Positions 33,252 to 42,308 of a stretch of DNA of 64,000 bases are shown here, in pieces. The stretch is from PALSA-1006 sp964571195 (lineage in GTDB: Bacteria; Pseudomonadota; Gammaproteobacteria; Burkholderiales; Gallionellaceae), in the NCBI GenBank assembly GCA_964571195.1, contig CAZNAD010000004.1:62001-126000 (forward strand). The letters are read 5' to 3'. Every line of letters starts with the position of its first letter. Position 1 is the stretch's first letter. Under the pieces are notes generated by a model. It ran no database searches. It was not told the origin of the DNA and saw nothing but the letters and a program-made list of their open reading frames with translations. The position numbers and the translations under genes were made by a program.

Positions 33252-33991
33252 ATATCCGGGACGAGAATATTCTGCGTGAGCTCAACCTTCATCCTTTGTG
33301 GGTGCGGCGCGGTGTGTCTGCGATAGATGCGTCTGTGCCAGCCGTAGCCGTTCCGGTAGCGGCAGATATCCCGCAAGCGGCACCCGTCGAAGTTGCACAA
33401 GCTGCGATCTCGCCTCCATCTTCCGTACCAACCACGCCCTCAGCGAACTGGGCAGACCTCAAACAGCAAGTACACGACTGCACCGCATGCAAGCTGCGCG
33501 CGGGCTGCACGCAGACGGTGTTCGGCGTGGGTGATGAGAAGGCTGAGTGGCTGTTTGTGGGCGAAGGGCCGGGGGCGGACGAGGACGAGCGTGGCGAACC
33601 TTTCGTGGGTCAGGCGGGCAAGTTGCTCGACAATATGCTGGCCGCGATCAAATTGAAGCGCGGCCAGAATGTCTATATCGCCAATATCGTCAAATGCCGC
33701 CCCCCCAACAATCGCACGCCTGAAGCGGACGAGGTCGCGACCTGCTTACCTTATCTTCAGCAGCAGATTTCCCTGATCCGTCCCAAGCTGATCGTCGCGC
33801 TGGGCAAGACCGCAGCAACCTCGTTGTTGGGGCGGGATGCCACGCTGGGCTCTTTCCGGGGGGCCGTGCATGACTACCGTGGCACACCGCTCATCGTCAC
33901 CTACCATCCTTCCTATCTGCTGCGCAGTCCGTCGGAAAAAGCCAAGGCGTGGCAGGACCTGCTGTTCGCTCTGAAAAGGATGAGCGAATGA
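33248..33991 (+). CDS. Uracil-DNA glycosylase, family 4 (iron-sulfur type)
   Basis: Removes uracil from DNA at the start of base excision repair. 247 residues: a variable, Ala/Pro-rich linker (about 25-66) precedes the catalytic domain. The active motif is GEGPGADEDERGEPFVGQAG (105-124), the second is HPSYLLRSPSEK. Four cysteines expected to hold a 4Fe-4S cluster are Cys78, Cys81, Cys150 and Cys166, with 15 residues between the last two. The start is TTG at 33248, overlapping the rimI stop; its own end overlaps the next start by ATGA. Confidence 0.93.
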   Translation: MNIRDENILRELNLHPLWVRRGVSAIDASVPAVAVPVAADIPQAAPVEVAQAAISPPSSVPTTPSANWADLKQQVHDCTACKLRAGCTQTVFGVGDEKAEWLFVGEGPGADEDERGEPFVGQAGKLLDNMLAAIKLKRGQNVYIANIVKCRPPNNRTPEADEVATCLPYLQQQISLIRPKLIVALGKTAATSLLGRDATLGSFRGAVHDYRGTPLIVTYHPSYLLRSPSEKAKAWQDLLFALKRMSE

Positions 33992-36900
33992 GACGCCTAC
34001 ACATCGGCCTGTACGCCCGCATCACGGTCGGGGTGTTGGTCGTGATGGCACTCGGTGCGCTGGTGTGGGTGAATAGAGAGAACAATCGTCTGCATCAGGC
34101 CTACCTGAATGAGCGTCGCGCGGATCTCGATGTCGCATTGCAGGTCGAGAATGTGCGCCTGAAACAATCTATCGAGACCTTGCGGCAGGACGTGGTGTTT
34201 CTGGCTAATACGCCGCCGGTATCGGGGCTGATCCGGGCTACGGCCAATCACGGTTTCGATCCGCGCGACAATAATCCCTACGAAAAATGGGAGGCGCGGC
34301 TGCAAGAGATATTCGCCTCCTTCCTGCGCACACATCCCGAATATTTTCAGGTGCGCTATATCGGTGTGGCTAACGGCGGGCGGGAATTGGTACGGGTTGT
34401 CCGTAATGGTACGCGCATCGAAGTATCGCCGCGTGCCGCGTTGCAAGCCAAGGGGGAGCGGGATTATTTTAAAGCCGGCTTGGGTAGAAAGGCCGGAGAG
34501 GTTTATCTATCGGAGTTCACGCTCAATCAGGAGTACGGCAAGATCGATGAACCTCATCTGCCGACTTTGCGTGCGGTCACACCGGTGTTCGATGCCAATG
34601 GAAATGTTTTTGGTGTGATTGTCATCAGCAAAGATGTGCGTCCTGTGTTTGCGTCGGTCGTGCATGGCTTGCCGGAGGGCGTGCAAGCCTATATCGCGGA
34701 TCGGCAGGGAAACTATCTTTTTCACCCCGATGCCGGACGTGCGTTCTCGTTCGAAACGGGCGGCAGTCACGGCACGATCCTCGACGACTTCCCCCTGCTT
34801 AAGTCCTTGTTCGACCCTCAGCAGAGTGACCTCCTTTCTCTGGCATCTGTAGCGGCTGACTCTGATGCCGACCATCTGGCGGCCAAACGAATCCCGTTCG
34901 ATTCTGCCGATCCTTCCCGTTTTATATTGTTGGCCTATCGCTTGCCGGTCGCCATCATCAAGATGCAGTCCAAGGGATTGTCATTGCCCAGCCTGTTCGA
35001 TGTGTTGCTGGCGATGGTATTGGTGGGAGGCATTACCGCCTTGCTGGTACGCAGTGCATTTTTCCCGCTGCGGCGCATCACCGCAGCGGCGCGCGAAATC
35101 GCCGCCGGAAAGCGCGAGCTGCGTTTGAGCGAGCAGGGGGGGGAGGTCGGCGAACTCGCGGATGCGCTCAATACGATGTTGGACAAATTGTCAGTAAGCG
35201 AGCTGATCGAGCAGGAGAATGCCTTTCGCAAGGAGTTGATCGATGCGCTGCCCGGCATTTTCTACATGATAGACCAGCGCGGGCGGTTCCTGATGTGGAA
35301 CCGCAATTTCGAACGTGTGTCGCAACGCAGTGCAGAAGAGTTGAGCCGGATCTCTCCGCTGGACTTTTTTATGGGCGAGGACAAGGGGCGCATCGAAAAA
35401 GCGATACAAGCCGTGTTTGAAGCTGGTGAGGCATCGGTCGAGGCGGTACTGGTGGCGAAAGACGGAACCGCGAGTCCTTATCATTTCACGGGAAGGCGTA
35501 TCACGCGGGAAGGACAGCCCGTGCTGGTCGGAATGGGATTGGATATCACCGAACAGCGCGAAAATATGCGTATCACCGAAAGCCTGTTACGGCGTAACCA
35601 GTCGCTGATGCTGAACTCGATGGACGGTGTCCATGTGATGGACGTTAATGGCAATGTGCTGGAGGTGAATGAGGCGTTCTGCCGCATGCTGGGTTATAGC
35701 CGGGAAGAGGTCTTGCGGCTGAACGTGAAAGACTGGGACAGCCATTTCTCCGCCGAGGAACTGCAAAAACGCTTGCCGGAGTTCATCGGCAAGAGCGGTA
35801 TGTTCGAGACTGTGCACAAACGCAAGGACGGCAGCCTGCTCGATGTCGAGATATGCTCCACGGGAGTCGAAGTGGACGGCAAGGGCTATTTGTATGCTGC
35901 CAGCCGCGATATCACTGAACGTAAGCGATTGCAGAAGATGTTGTTGCGCAACAAGCAGGTGCTCGATACGGCAATGGATGGATTCTGGCTGACCGACTTG
36001 CAGGGGAATCTGGAGGAGGTTAACGAGGCTTATGCCAAATTATCCGGCTATACGGTTCAAGAGCTGGTTGGCATGCATATCAGCCAGTTGGAGGCGATAG
36101 AAAAACCGGAAGATACCCGGGCGCATATCGAAATAATCATGAGGGAGGGCAGCGACCGCTTCGAGACGAAGCATAGACGCAAGGACGGCGTAGTGCTGGA
36201 CATCGAGGTCGCGGTCACCCTGATGCGGGACGAAAAGAAGTTGTTCGTGTTTTGTCGCGACATCACTGGGCGCAAATTTGCCGAGCAAGAGTTGCGCATC
36301 TCAGCGGCTGCTTTCGAGACGCACGATGCCATCCTCATCACCGATGCGAACTCCAATATCATCCGCGTAAACCATGCATTCACCACAATCACCGGTTACA
36401 GTGCGGAGGAGGTGATAGGCAAGAATCCGCGCATCATGAGTTCCGGGCGGCAGGACCAAGCCTTCTATGCCACGATGTGGCGGCAGATATCGCAGATCGG
36501 TTCTTGGGCCGGAGAGATATGGGACCGGCGCAAGAACGGAGATATCTACCCGAAATGGCTGACCATCACGGCAGTCAAGGATGATGCGGGTGCGGTGACG
36601 CAATATGTCGCCATCTTCAGCGATATTACTGCGCGCAAGATGGCCGAGGAGGAAATACGCAATCTGGCGTTTTACGACGCACTGACCCAACTGCCCAACC
36701 GACGTTTGTTCCAGGACAGGCTATATGCCGCCTTGCAGGCATCCGCCCGCCATGACGACCACGGTGCGCTGTTGTTCATTGATCTGGACCGTTTCAAGCT
36801 GCTGAACGATACGCTGGGCCACGACTATGGCGATTTGTTGCTGGTTGAAGTGGCAAAGCGGATCAAATCTTGCGTGCGGGAGATCGATACGGTGGCGCGT

Positions 36901-37965
36901 CTGGGCGGCGACGAGTTCGTGGTGTTGCTGGAAGGGGTCGGTACCGACAAAGAGGAGGCATCGCGCAAAGCCGGCTTGGTCGCGGAAAAGATCCGCGATG
37001 TATTGGCGCAGCCTTACGAACTCAAGACGCATGAACACTACAGCTCACCCAGTATCGGCATCAGCCTGTTCCATGACGGCGAAGAAACAATGGATGAGCT
37101 GGTCAAACATGCCGATGCGGCGATGTATCAGGCCAAAAATGCGGGACGCAATACGGTGCGATTCTACGATCCCACGCTGCAAAAAGATCTGGAAACGCGG
37201 GCAACGCTGGAGAATGATCTGCGCCGGGCTATCGACAACCATGAGTTGCAGCTGTACTACCAGATACAGGTGGACAGGCAGCGCCAACCAGTCGGTGCCG
37301 AGGCCTTGCTGCGCTGGATCCATCCGCAACGCGGTATGGTATCTCCGGCTCAATTTATCCCCGTTGCCGAAGATAGTTCACTGATCTTGGAAATTGGTGA
37401 TTGGGTGCTGGAGACGGTCTGCGCGCAACTGGCGGCTTGGGACGGTGATGCGCGCATGCGCCGTCTCACGCTGGCGATGAACGTGAGTGCGAATCAGTTC
37501 CGCATGCACGGTTTCGTCGCGCAGGTCACCGCGATGTTGCACAGATACCATGTCAAGCCAGCCCGCTTGAAACTGGAATTGACGGAGAGTGTGGTGCTCA
37601 ACGACATCGACGATGTGACGGCGAAGATGTCGGCGCTGCGTGCGTTGGGAGTGAAGCTGTCGCTGGACGATTTCGGGACGGGATATTCCTCTTTGTCCTA
37701 TCTCAAGCGTCTGCCGCTGGACCAGCTCAAGATCGACCAGAGCTTCATCCGCGATATCGCCACTGATCCGGGCGATGCGGGAATGGTGCGCAGCATCATC
37801 GATATGGCGAAGAACTTCAAGCAGGAGGTCATCGCCGAGGGCGTGGAGACCGAGGCCCAGCTGGACTTCCTCGAACAGAATGACTGTATGGCTTATCAGG
37901 GCTATTTCTTCGGCAGACCGGTGCCGGTGGCGCAGTTCGAGGTTCAGGTGCGGGAATGGCCCTGA
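33988..37965 (+). CDS. Membrane sensor with CACHE-like, HAMP, PAS x4, GGDEF and EAL domains
   Basis: A 1325-residue c-di-GMP enzyme. In order: TM1 (8-28), a periplasmic sensor of CACHE type (about 30-330), TM2 (335-357), HAMP (358-410), four PAS domains (about 415-525, 537-648, 655-763, 770-885), GGDEF (about 895-1065) and EAL (about 1080-1325). The GGDEF motif is intact at 973-977 with an RxxD inhibitory site (REID) five residues before it. EAL is intact (AEALLRW) with DDFGTGYSSLSYL downstream. Both activities are possible, so the net direction is unknown. The start at 33988 has AAGGA and overlaps the previous stop. Confidence 0.93.
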   Translation: MRRLHIGLYARITVGVLVVMALGALVWVNRENNRLHQAYLNERRADLDVALQVENVRLKQSIETLRQDVVFLANTPPVSGLIRATANHGFDPRDNNPYEKWEARLQEIFASFLRTHPEYFQVRYIGVANGGRELVRVVRNGTRIEVSPRAALQAKGERDYFKAGLGRKAGEVYLSEFTLNQEYGKIDEPHLPTLRAVTPVFDANGNVFGVIVISKDVRPVFASVVHGLPEGVQAYIADRQGNYLFHPDAGRAFSFETGGSHGTILDDFPLLKSLFDPQQSDLLSLASVAADSDADHLAAKRIPFDSADPSRFILLAYRLPVAIIKMQSKGLSLPSLFDVLLAMVLVGGITALLVRSAFFPLRRITAAAREIAAGKRELRLSEQGGEVGELADALNTMLDKLSVSELIEQENAFRKELIDALPGIFYMIDQRGRFLMWNRNFERVSQRSAEELSRISPLDFFMGEDKGRIEKAIQAVFEAGEASVEAVLVAKDGTASPYHFTGRRITREGQPVLVGMGLDITEQRENMRITESLLRRNQSLMLNSMDGVHVMDVNGNVLEVNEAFCRMLGYSREEVLRLNVKDWDSHFSAEELQKRLPEFIGKSGMFETVHKRKDGSLLDVEICSTGVEVDGKGYLYAASRDITERKRLQKMLLRNKQVLDTAMDGFWLTDLQGNLEEVNEAYAKLSGYTVQELVGMHISQLEAIEKPEDTRAHIEIIMREGSDRFETKHRRKDGVVLDIEVAVTLMRDEKKLFVFCRDITGRKFAEQELRISAAAFETHDAILITDANSNIIRVNHAFTTITGYSAEEVIGKNPRIMSSGRQDQAFYATMWRQISQIGSWAGEIWDRRKNGDIYPKWLTITAVKDDAGAVTQYVAIFSDITARKMAEEEIRNLAFYDALTQLPNRRLFQDRLYAALQASARHDDHGALLFIDLDRFKLLNDTLGHDYGDLLLVEVAKRIKSCVREIDTVARLGGDEFVVLLEGVGTDKEEASRKAGLVAEKIRDVLAQPYELKTHEHYSSPSIGISLFHDGEETMDELVKHADAAMYQAKNAGRNTVRFYDPTLQKDLETRATLENDLRRAIDNHELQLYYQIQVDRQRQPVGAEALLRWIHPQRGMVSPAQFIPVAEDSSLILEIGDWVLETVCAQLAAWDGDARMRRLTLAMNVSANQFRMHGFVAQVTAMLHRYHVKPARLKLELTESVVLNDIDDVTAKMSALRALGVKLSLDDFGTGYSSLSYLKRLPLDQLKIDQSFIRDIATDPGDAGMVRSIIDMAKNFKQEVIAEGVETEAQLDFLEQNDCMAYQGYFFGRPVPVAQFEVQVREWP

Positions 37966-38046
37966 CCGTACTTCCCGCGACTGATCTGTACGCGGCGGAC
38001 TCATCATCAACCGCGCTTTGTGAGCGCCTCCGCCTCATTTACGACT

Positions 38047-38052
38047 TATAAT
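38047..38052 (+). promoter_or_regulatory. -10 box upstream of the response-regulator diguanylate cyclase
   Basis: TATAAT matches the sigma-70 consensus, 26 bases before the start codon. A good -35 is not visible, so assignment is tentative. Confidence 0.4.
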
Positions 38053-38077
38053 GGCAGGAGACCATTGGAGGAGCGCA

Positions 38078-39058
38078 ATGAAAAAGAAGATGGATAGCAA
38101 CGACACGATCAAAGTGCTGGTGGTGGAGGATAGCAAGGTCACCATGAAGGTGTTGTGCAACTATCTGGGGCGCATGAGCATCACTCCCCTGACTGCCGAG
38201 ACCGGCGCAGAGGCACTCGATATCTATCACCGCGAACAGCCGGATATCATTTTGCTCGATGCGCAGTTACCCGATATCGACGGTTTCGATGTGGCGCTCA
38301 AGATCCGCGCCCTGGAGAAAGCCGAGGACTGGACCGCGATCATCTTCCTGACCAGCATGGACAAGGATGAGGATTTGGCGCGCGGTATCGAGGTCGGCGG
38401 CGATGATTACCTGATGAAGCCGATCAGCGAGGTCGTGCTCAAAGCCAAGATCAGGGCGATGTATCGTCTGGTGGAGATGCAGCGCGCACTGGTCGACATG
38501 ACGCAGAAACTGAACGAGGCGAACGTCAAGCTACAGCGTCTTTCCGCCACCGATGGGCTGACCGGCATCTCCAACCGGCGCATGTACGACGAGCTGGCGA
38601 TACGCGAGTGGCGGCGCTGCGAACGGATGAACAAACCGCTGGCGCTGGTCATGATCGATGTCGATCACTTCAAACTGTTCAATGACAAATACGGCCATCA
38701 GGCCGGTGACGAGTGTCTGAAGAAAGTGGCCGACCAGGTCGGGCGTGCCGCACCGCGTGCCACCGATCTGGCCGCGCGTTACGGCGGTGAAGAGTTCGTG
38801 CTAGTTCTGGGCGAGACCGATACCGACGGGGCAAAGTGGATCGCCAACCGTTTGCGCCAGCAGGTATCTGATTTGAATATCCCGCATTACGCCACCGAGT
38901 CGCGCCATGTCACCATCAGTTGCGGGGTGGCTTCGGTGGTGCCGGACGAGAAGACCTCGCTGGAGACCCTGCTCAAGTCTGCCGATTTCGCGCTATATCA
39001 GGCGAAGAAGACCGGGCGGGATCGGGTGGGGGCGGGCGTTTACGGCGAGATCGAGTAG
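38078..39058 (+). CDS. Response regulator diguanylate cyclase (REC-GGDEF)
   Basis: A 326-residue PleD/WspR-like cyclase making c-di-GMP when phosphorylated. The receiver domain spans about 11-128, with phospho-acceptor Asp61 (ILLDAQLPD), acidic Glu17/Asp18 and Lys114. A short coiled coil (130-155) leads to the GGDEF domain, whose active motif is GGEEF (236-240) with an RxxD inhibitory site RATD (227-230). A strong GGAGG precedes the ATG at 38078; an upstream in-frame start is not supported. No sensor kinase is nearby, so the cognate kinase is unknown. Confidence 0.94.
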   Translation: MKKKMDSNDTIKVLVVEDSKVTMKVLCNYLGRMSITPLTAETGAEALDIYHREQPDIILLDAQLPDIDGFDVALKIRALEKAEDWTAIIFLTSMDKDEDLARGIEVGGDDYLMKPISEVVLKAKIRAMYRLVEMQRALVDMTQKLNEANVKLQRLSATDGLTGISNRRMYDELAIREWRRCERMNKPLALVMIDVDHFKLFNDKYGHQAGDECLKKVADQVGRAAPRATDLAARYGGEEFVLVLGETDTDGAKWIANRLRQQVSDLNIPHYATESRHVTISCGVASVVPDEKTSLETLLKSADFALYQAKKTGRDRVGAGVYGEIE

Positions 39059-39092
39059 GCTGGGTTAGATCACGCCTGTTGCGGGCGGGGTC

Positions 39093-39659
39093 TCATTTGA
39101 CCAGCTTCAGCAACTTCCTGAACGGTTCACTCCCGGCGACCTTTAATAACTGGAATACGACAGACTCCGTGCTGGTCGGTATCGCTCCGGCCAGCACCAT
39201 CGCTTCGAGCGCAGTCTGTTTGTTGTCGCTGCTGCGGCTGATTACGGCATCTTTGACAAGGTGGACGTTGAAGCCGTCGTGCAACAGGTCGATGACGGTC
39301 TGTTGCACACAGACATGAGTCTCCATCCCGGTGACGATGATCTGCGTGCGGCCACTTTGTTTCAGTTGTCCCGCGAAATTCCCGTTGCCGCAGCAGCTGA
39401 AAGACATCTTCTCGTAGCAGTTTGCCGCCGGTGCCAGCAGCTTTAGCTCCGGCAGAGTCGTTCCCAAACCTTTGACATATTGTTCGGTGAAGATCACCGG
39501 CAGGCCGAGTTCACGCGCACTTTCCAGCAGGATGCCGGTATTTTTCAGCAGTTGTTGCAGGGCTGGCTCTGCCATAGCCGAGCAGAGCTTCTCCTGCACA
39601 TCGATCACGAGCAGGATGCTGTTCTCCGGTTCCAGCAAAAATCGGTTGCGGATAGACAT
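39093..39659 (-). CDS. Isochorismatase-like hydrolase
   Basis: Cysteine hydrolase of the YcaC/isochorismatase superfamily, 188 residues. The catalytic triad residues are Asp in LLVIDVQEKLCSAM, Lys in the central strand region and Cys in VTGMETHVCVQQTVIDLL. Such enzymes hydrolyse small amides or vinyl ethers; the substrate is unknown. The ATG at 39659 follows GGAGG. It converges on the REC-GGDEF gene, and queD lies 32 bases upstream in the same direction. Confidence 0.9.
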   Translation of the reverse strand: MSIRNRFLLEPENSILLVIDVQEKLCSAMAEPALQQLLKNTGILLESARELGLPVIFTEQYVKGLGTTLPELKLLAPAANCYEKMSFSCCGNGNFAGQLKQSGRTQIIVTGMETHVCVQQTVIDLLHDGFNVHLVKDAVISRSSDNKQTALEAMVLAGAIPTSTESVVFQLLKVAGSEPFRKLLKLVK

Positions 39660-39690
39660 GGAACCTCCCTTGCTTGGCGTGGTTGTTAGC

Positions 39691-40134
39691 TTAACTGCGG
39701 CTGTGGTCGGCCCAGTTGTTCGGTGTTTCGAACAGGCGCACGTTCTCGAGGCGGAGATCGTTGCCGAACGTATCGCGGTAAGCGCCATCCAGCAGATCGA
39801 AGGCCACCTTTGCCAGATTCTCGGCGGTCGGCACTACCTCCAGCACGACGGTCTTGTGATTCGGCAATGTCACCAGGAAATCCAGCACCGTCTTGTCGCC
39901 GCGATAGACCAGGAAGGCATGGTCCCAGGCGTCCACCACACGTTCCTTGGCGATACGTTTCACATCGGAGAAGTCCATCACCATCCCTTGTTCGGAAACA
40001 CCTTCGGTCGTGATGACCCGGCCCGACAGGGTGATCTCGATGGCATAACGGTGCCCGTGCAGGTGTTTGCATTGGCTGTTGTGGTTGGGGATGCGGTGTC
40101 CGGCATCGAATTCCAGGCGGCGGGTGATATGCAT
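39691..40134 (-). CDS. queD: 6-carboxy-5,6,7,8-tetrahydropterin synthase
   Basis: Makes 6-carboxytetrahydropterin from dihydroneopterin triphosphate for queuosine in tRNA. 147 residues of the PTPS fold. Zinc histidines are in EFDAGHRIPNH and HLHGHRYAIE; the catalytic cysteine is Cys22 or so in NSQCKHLHGH; the C-terminal region has VFETPNNWA-like VRLFETPNNWADH. No other que genes are adjacent. The ribosome binding site is weak. Confidence 0.93.
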   Translation of the reverse strand: MHITRRLEFDAGHRIPNHNSQCKHLHGHRYAIEITLSGRVITTEGVSEQGMVMDFSDVKRIAKERVVDAWDHAFLVYRGDKTVLDFLVTLPNHKTVVLEVVPTAENLAKVAFDLLDGAYRDTFGNDLRLENVRLFETPNNWADHSRS

Positions 40135-40164
40135 GATGTGGCTGGGCGGTTGAACTGGGGCAGA

Positions 40165-42102
40165 TTATAACTTGAAGCTGTGCACCGCATGTCTAAAGGC
40201 TTGCAATGGGGCGCGATCCTGCTGACCGCGATAACGCAGGGCGAGGTAACGTGCCGTGATGTCATTGATGGCGGCGGCATGTTGCGGTCGCAAGGCGGCG
40301 GCGCGTGCGGCGAAATCCTGCGGGCCTTCATATGCCGCGCGCGTGATTCCGGCGCGAGCCAGCCGTTTGCAGAAACGCAGGTATAACACTTGTACCGGAT
40401 CGGGGCTGGCAGGTCGCAAGCGGCGCAAGAAGAACAGAGCGAAGACGGCGATCAGCGTCGCGGCACCTGCCAGCAGGTATAGCGCCAGCTTTTGCCAGGT
40501 GATGTCCTGCATGCCCAACCGGGTGAGCAGGGCGAACTGGCGTTCGTTATCGTAGCCCAGTACCCATTGGTTCCATTGATTGGTCAGGGCATCCATATTG
40601 GCACGCAGGCTGAGCAACAGCGGCCAGCGGGTGCGAGTCAAAAAGGGCAGTGCCGTATTGTCGGTCAGAGCGTTACTCAATCCGCTCCTGATGCGTCCGG
40701 GTGCGATGGCGGCGGTGGGGTCGTAACGTACCCAGCCGCGTTCTTTGAGCCAGACCTCCGCCCAGGCATGAGCATCGGACTGGCGCAGAGTGTAGTAACC
40801 GCCAAGGTCGTTATATTCGCCTCCCTGATAACCGGTTACGACTCGCGCCGGGATGCCCGCCGCGCGCATCAGAAAGACGAAGCTGGATGCGTAATATTCA
40901 CAAAAGCCCCGGCGTGTGGAGAACAGGAAATCATCCACCGTGTCGCGTCCCAGCGGTGGTGGTTCCAGCGTGTATTCGAACCCGTTGCGGTTGAAATAAT
41001 CCAGCGCGGTATTGATGAGTTGCTCATCATCGGGCGCTAGCCTGCGCCAATCCTCGGCGAGCCGGAGGGCGCGCGGATTGAATCCTGTTGGCAGCGCCAG
41101 CGCACGCTGTAATTGCTGCTGCGGCTCATTACGGCTGGCTCGGTAATTCGGGCTGGAAGTCGCTTCGTAGCGCAGGCGGGAGTTCACCGGTGCTTGGTTC
41201 AGCAACTGGAAATCGGCAAGGCGCACATGCGGGATGGAAAGGGAGACCGGCATATCCAGGGCGAACAGCCAGGGTTTGTTATGTGCTTCCAATGTTACGG
41301 TGTAGTCCAGCGGCAGGCCGGAATATTCCAGTTGTGCGGGGGCTGAGGAAAGTGGGGCGTGAGCGCGAGTCCAGGTACGTCCGTCAAAGTCCCATAACAC
41401 CGGCCCGCGCCAATACATCTGCTGGCGGGACGGGGCTGCGTCTTTGAAGGTGATGCGGAAAGCCACCGCGTCCGACAAGGTCAGCTTGTTCATGCTGCCC
41501 GGTGACATCGTGTCGGACAAGCCGCTACTGGCGTAGGCATCTTGCGGCAGCCCCCACAGCGGGCCCGGCACACGCGGGAACAGAACAAAGATCAGCAGAG
41601 TTAGCGGGATGGCCTGCACAAGCAGCATGGTCGCGATACGCAGGCGCGGTTTGAAGCCGAGTGTGCCGGTGTGCAAATGTATCCAGGTGGTCATGATGAC
41701 CGTCAAGGCGAGCAGCATGAACAGTCCGGTCGCCAGACTTTGTGAATACAGGAAGTGGGTGATGGTGATGAAACAGGCCAGATAGACCAGTACGCTGGCG
41801 TCACGCGTTGTGCGTAATTCCAGCATCTTCAGCGCACTGAGCAGAACCAGCAGTGCGACACCGACCTCGCGACCGAACACCGCGTGGAAACTCAATGCGA
41901 TGCCGCCCACGCAGGCAAGTGTGACACCGACCAGCAGCCAGCGCGGGGGCAGCCGCTGGCTGTTACGGGTGAGGTAAACACGCCAGACGAGCAGAAGTAC
42001 CGCTGTCCCGCTCACCCATGGCGGCAAATGTCCGGCATGGGGGGCGCTGACCAGCAGGATGCTGACGATGAGGCCGTAGATGAGCGGGGCAGAGAGTTTC
42101 AT
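40165..42102 (-). CDS. TgpA-type membrane transglutaminase-like protein (DUF3488-transglutaminase-DUF4129)
   Basis: A 645-residue inner-membrane protein. The N-terminal third has five to six membrane helices (DUF3488, about 1-200). A periplasmic part follows with a transglutaminase-like core, in which the Cys is in RRGFCEYYASSFVFLMRAAGIPARVVTGY, the His in SDAHAWAEVW and the Asp in RYDPTAAI. One more helix lies near 545-570 before a short cytoplasmic tail. Related TgpA of Pseudomonas is important for viability; the substrate is unknown. Its usual partner, the DUF58 gene, lies upstream across a repeat; moxR is far away at 12.4 kb. Confidence 0.93.
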   Translation of the reverse strand: MKLSAPLIYGLIVSILLVSAPHAGHLPPWVSGTAVLLLVWRVYLTRNSQRLPPRWLLVGVTLACVGGIALSFHAVFGREVGVALLVLLSALKMLELRTTRDASVLVYLACFITITHFLYSQSLATGLFMLLALTVIMTTWIHLHTGTLGFKPRLRIATMLLVQAIPLTLLIFVLFPRVPGPLWGLPQDAYASSGLSDTMSPGSMNKLTLSDAVAFRITFKDAAPSRQQMYWRGPVLWDFDGRTWTRAHAPLSSAPAQLEYSGLPLDYTVTLEAHNKPWLFALDMPVSLSIPHVRLADFQLLNQAPVNSRLRYEATSSPNYRASRNEPQQQLQRALALPTGFNPRALRLAEDWRRLAPDDEQLINTALDYFNRNGFEYTLEPPPLGRDTVDDFLFSTRRGFCEYYASSFVFLMRAAGIPARVVTGYQGGEYNDLGGYYTLRQSDAHAWAEVWLKERGWVRYDPTAAIAPGRIRSGLSNALTDNTALPFLTRTRWPLLLSLRANMDALTNQWNQWVLGYDNERQFALLTRLGMQDITWQKLALYLLAGAATLIAVFALFFLRRLRPASPDPVQVLYLRFCKRLARAGITRAAYEGPQDFAARAAALRPQHAAAINDITARYLALRYRGQQDRAPLQAFRHAVHSFKL

Positions 42103-42116
42103 AATTTAAAACCATC

Positions 42117-42299
42117 CACCACAGAGACAGAGCGTGTGTTGTTGGGGCTTCAGCCCCTTACAACCACGGCCTACCCCTTGCGGGTGCAGAGACACAGAGA
42201 AAGGCAGATACGAGATCGAGTCGTTATAAATGGTTTTTAAGCAAGGTAATGGATTGCTGTTGAATTTGGTTTTCTCCGTGTCTCGGTGTCTCTGTGGTG
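42117..42299. repeat. CACAGAG inverted repeat, copy 3, with nested insertion
   Basis: Same outer arms as copies 1 and 2 (CACCACAGAGACAGAG on the left, GTGTCTCTGTGGTG on the right). The left arm is split by a 54-base insertion (42133-42186) that itself contains a GGGGCTTCAGCCCC hairpin. The loop is longer than in the other copies. It lies between the DUF58 and transglutaminase genes, ending 9 bases before the DUF58 stop. Confidence 0.8.
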
Positions 42300-42308
42300 A
42301 GTTTTGAT

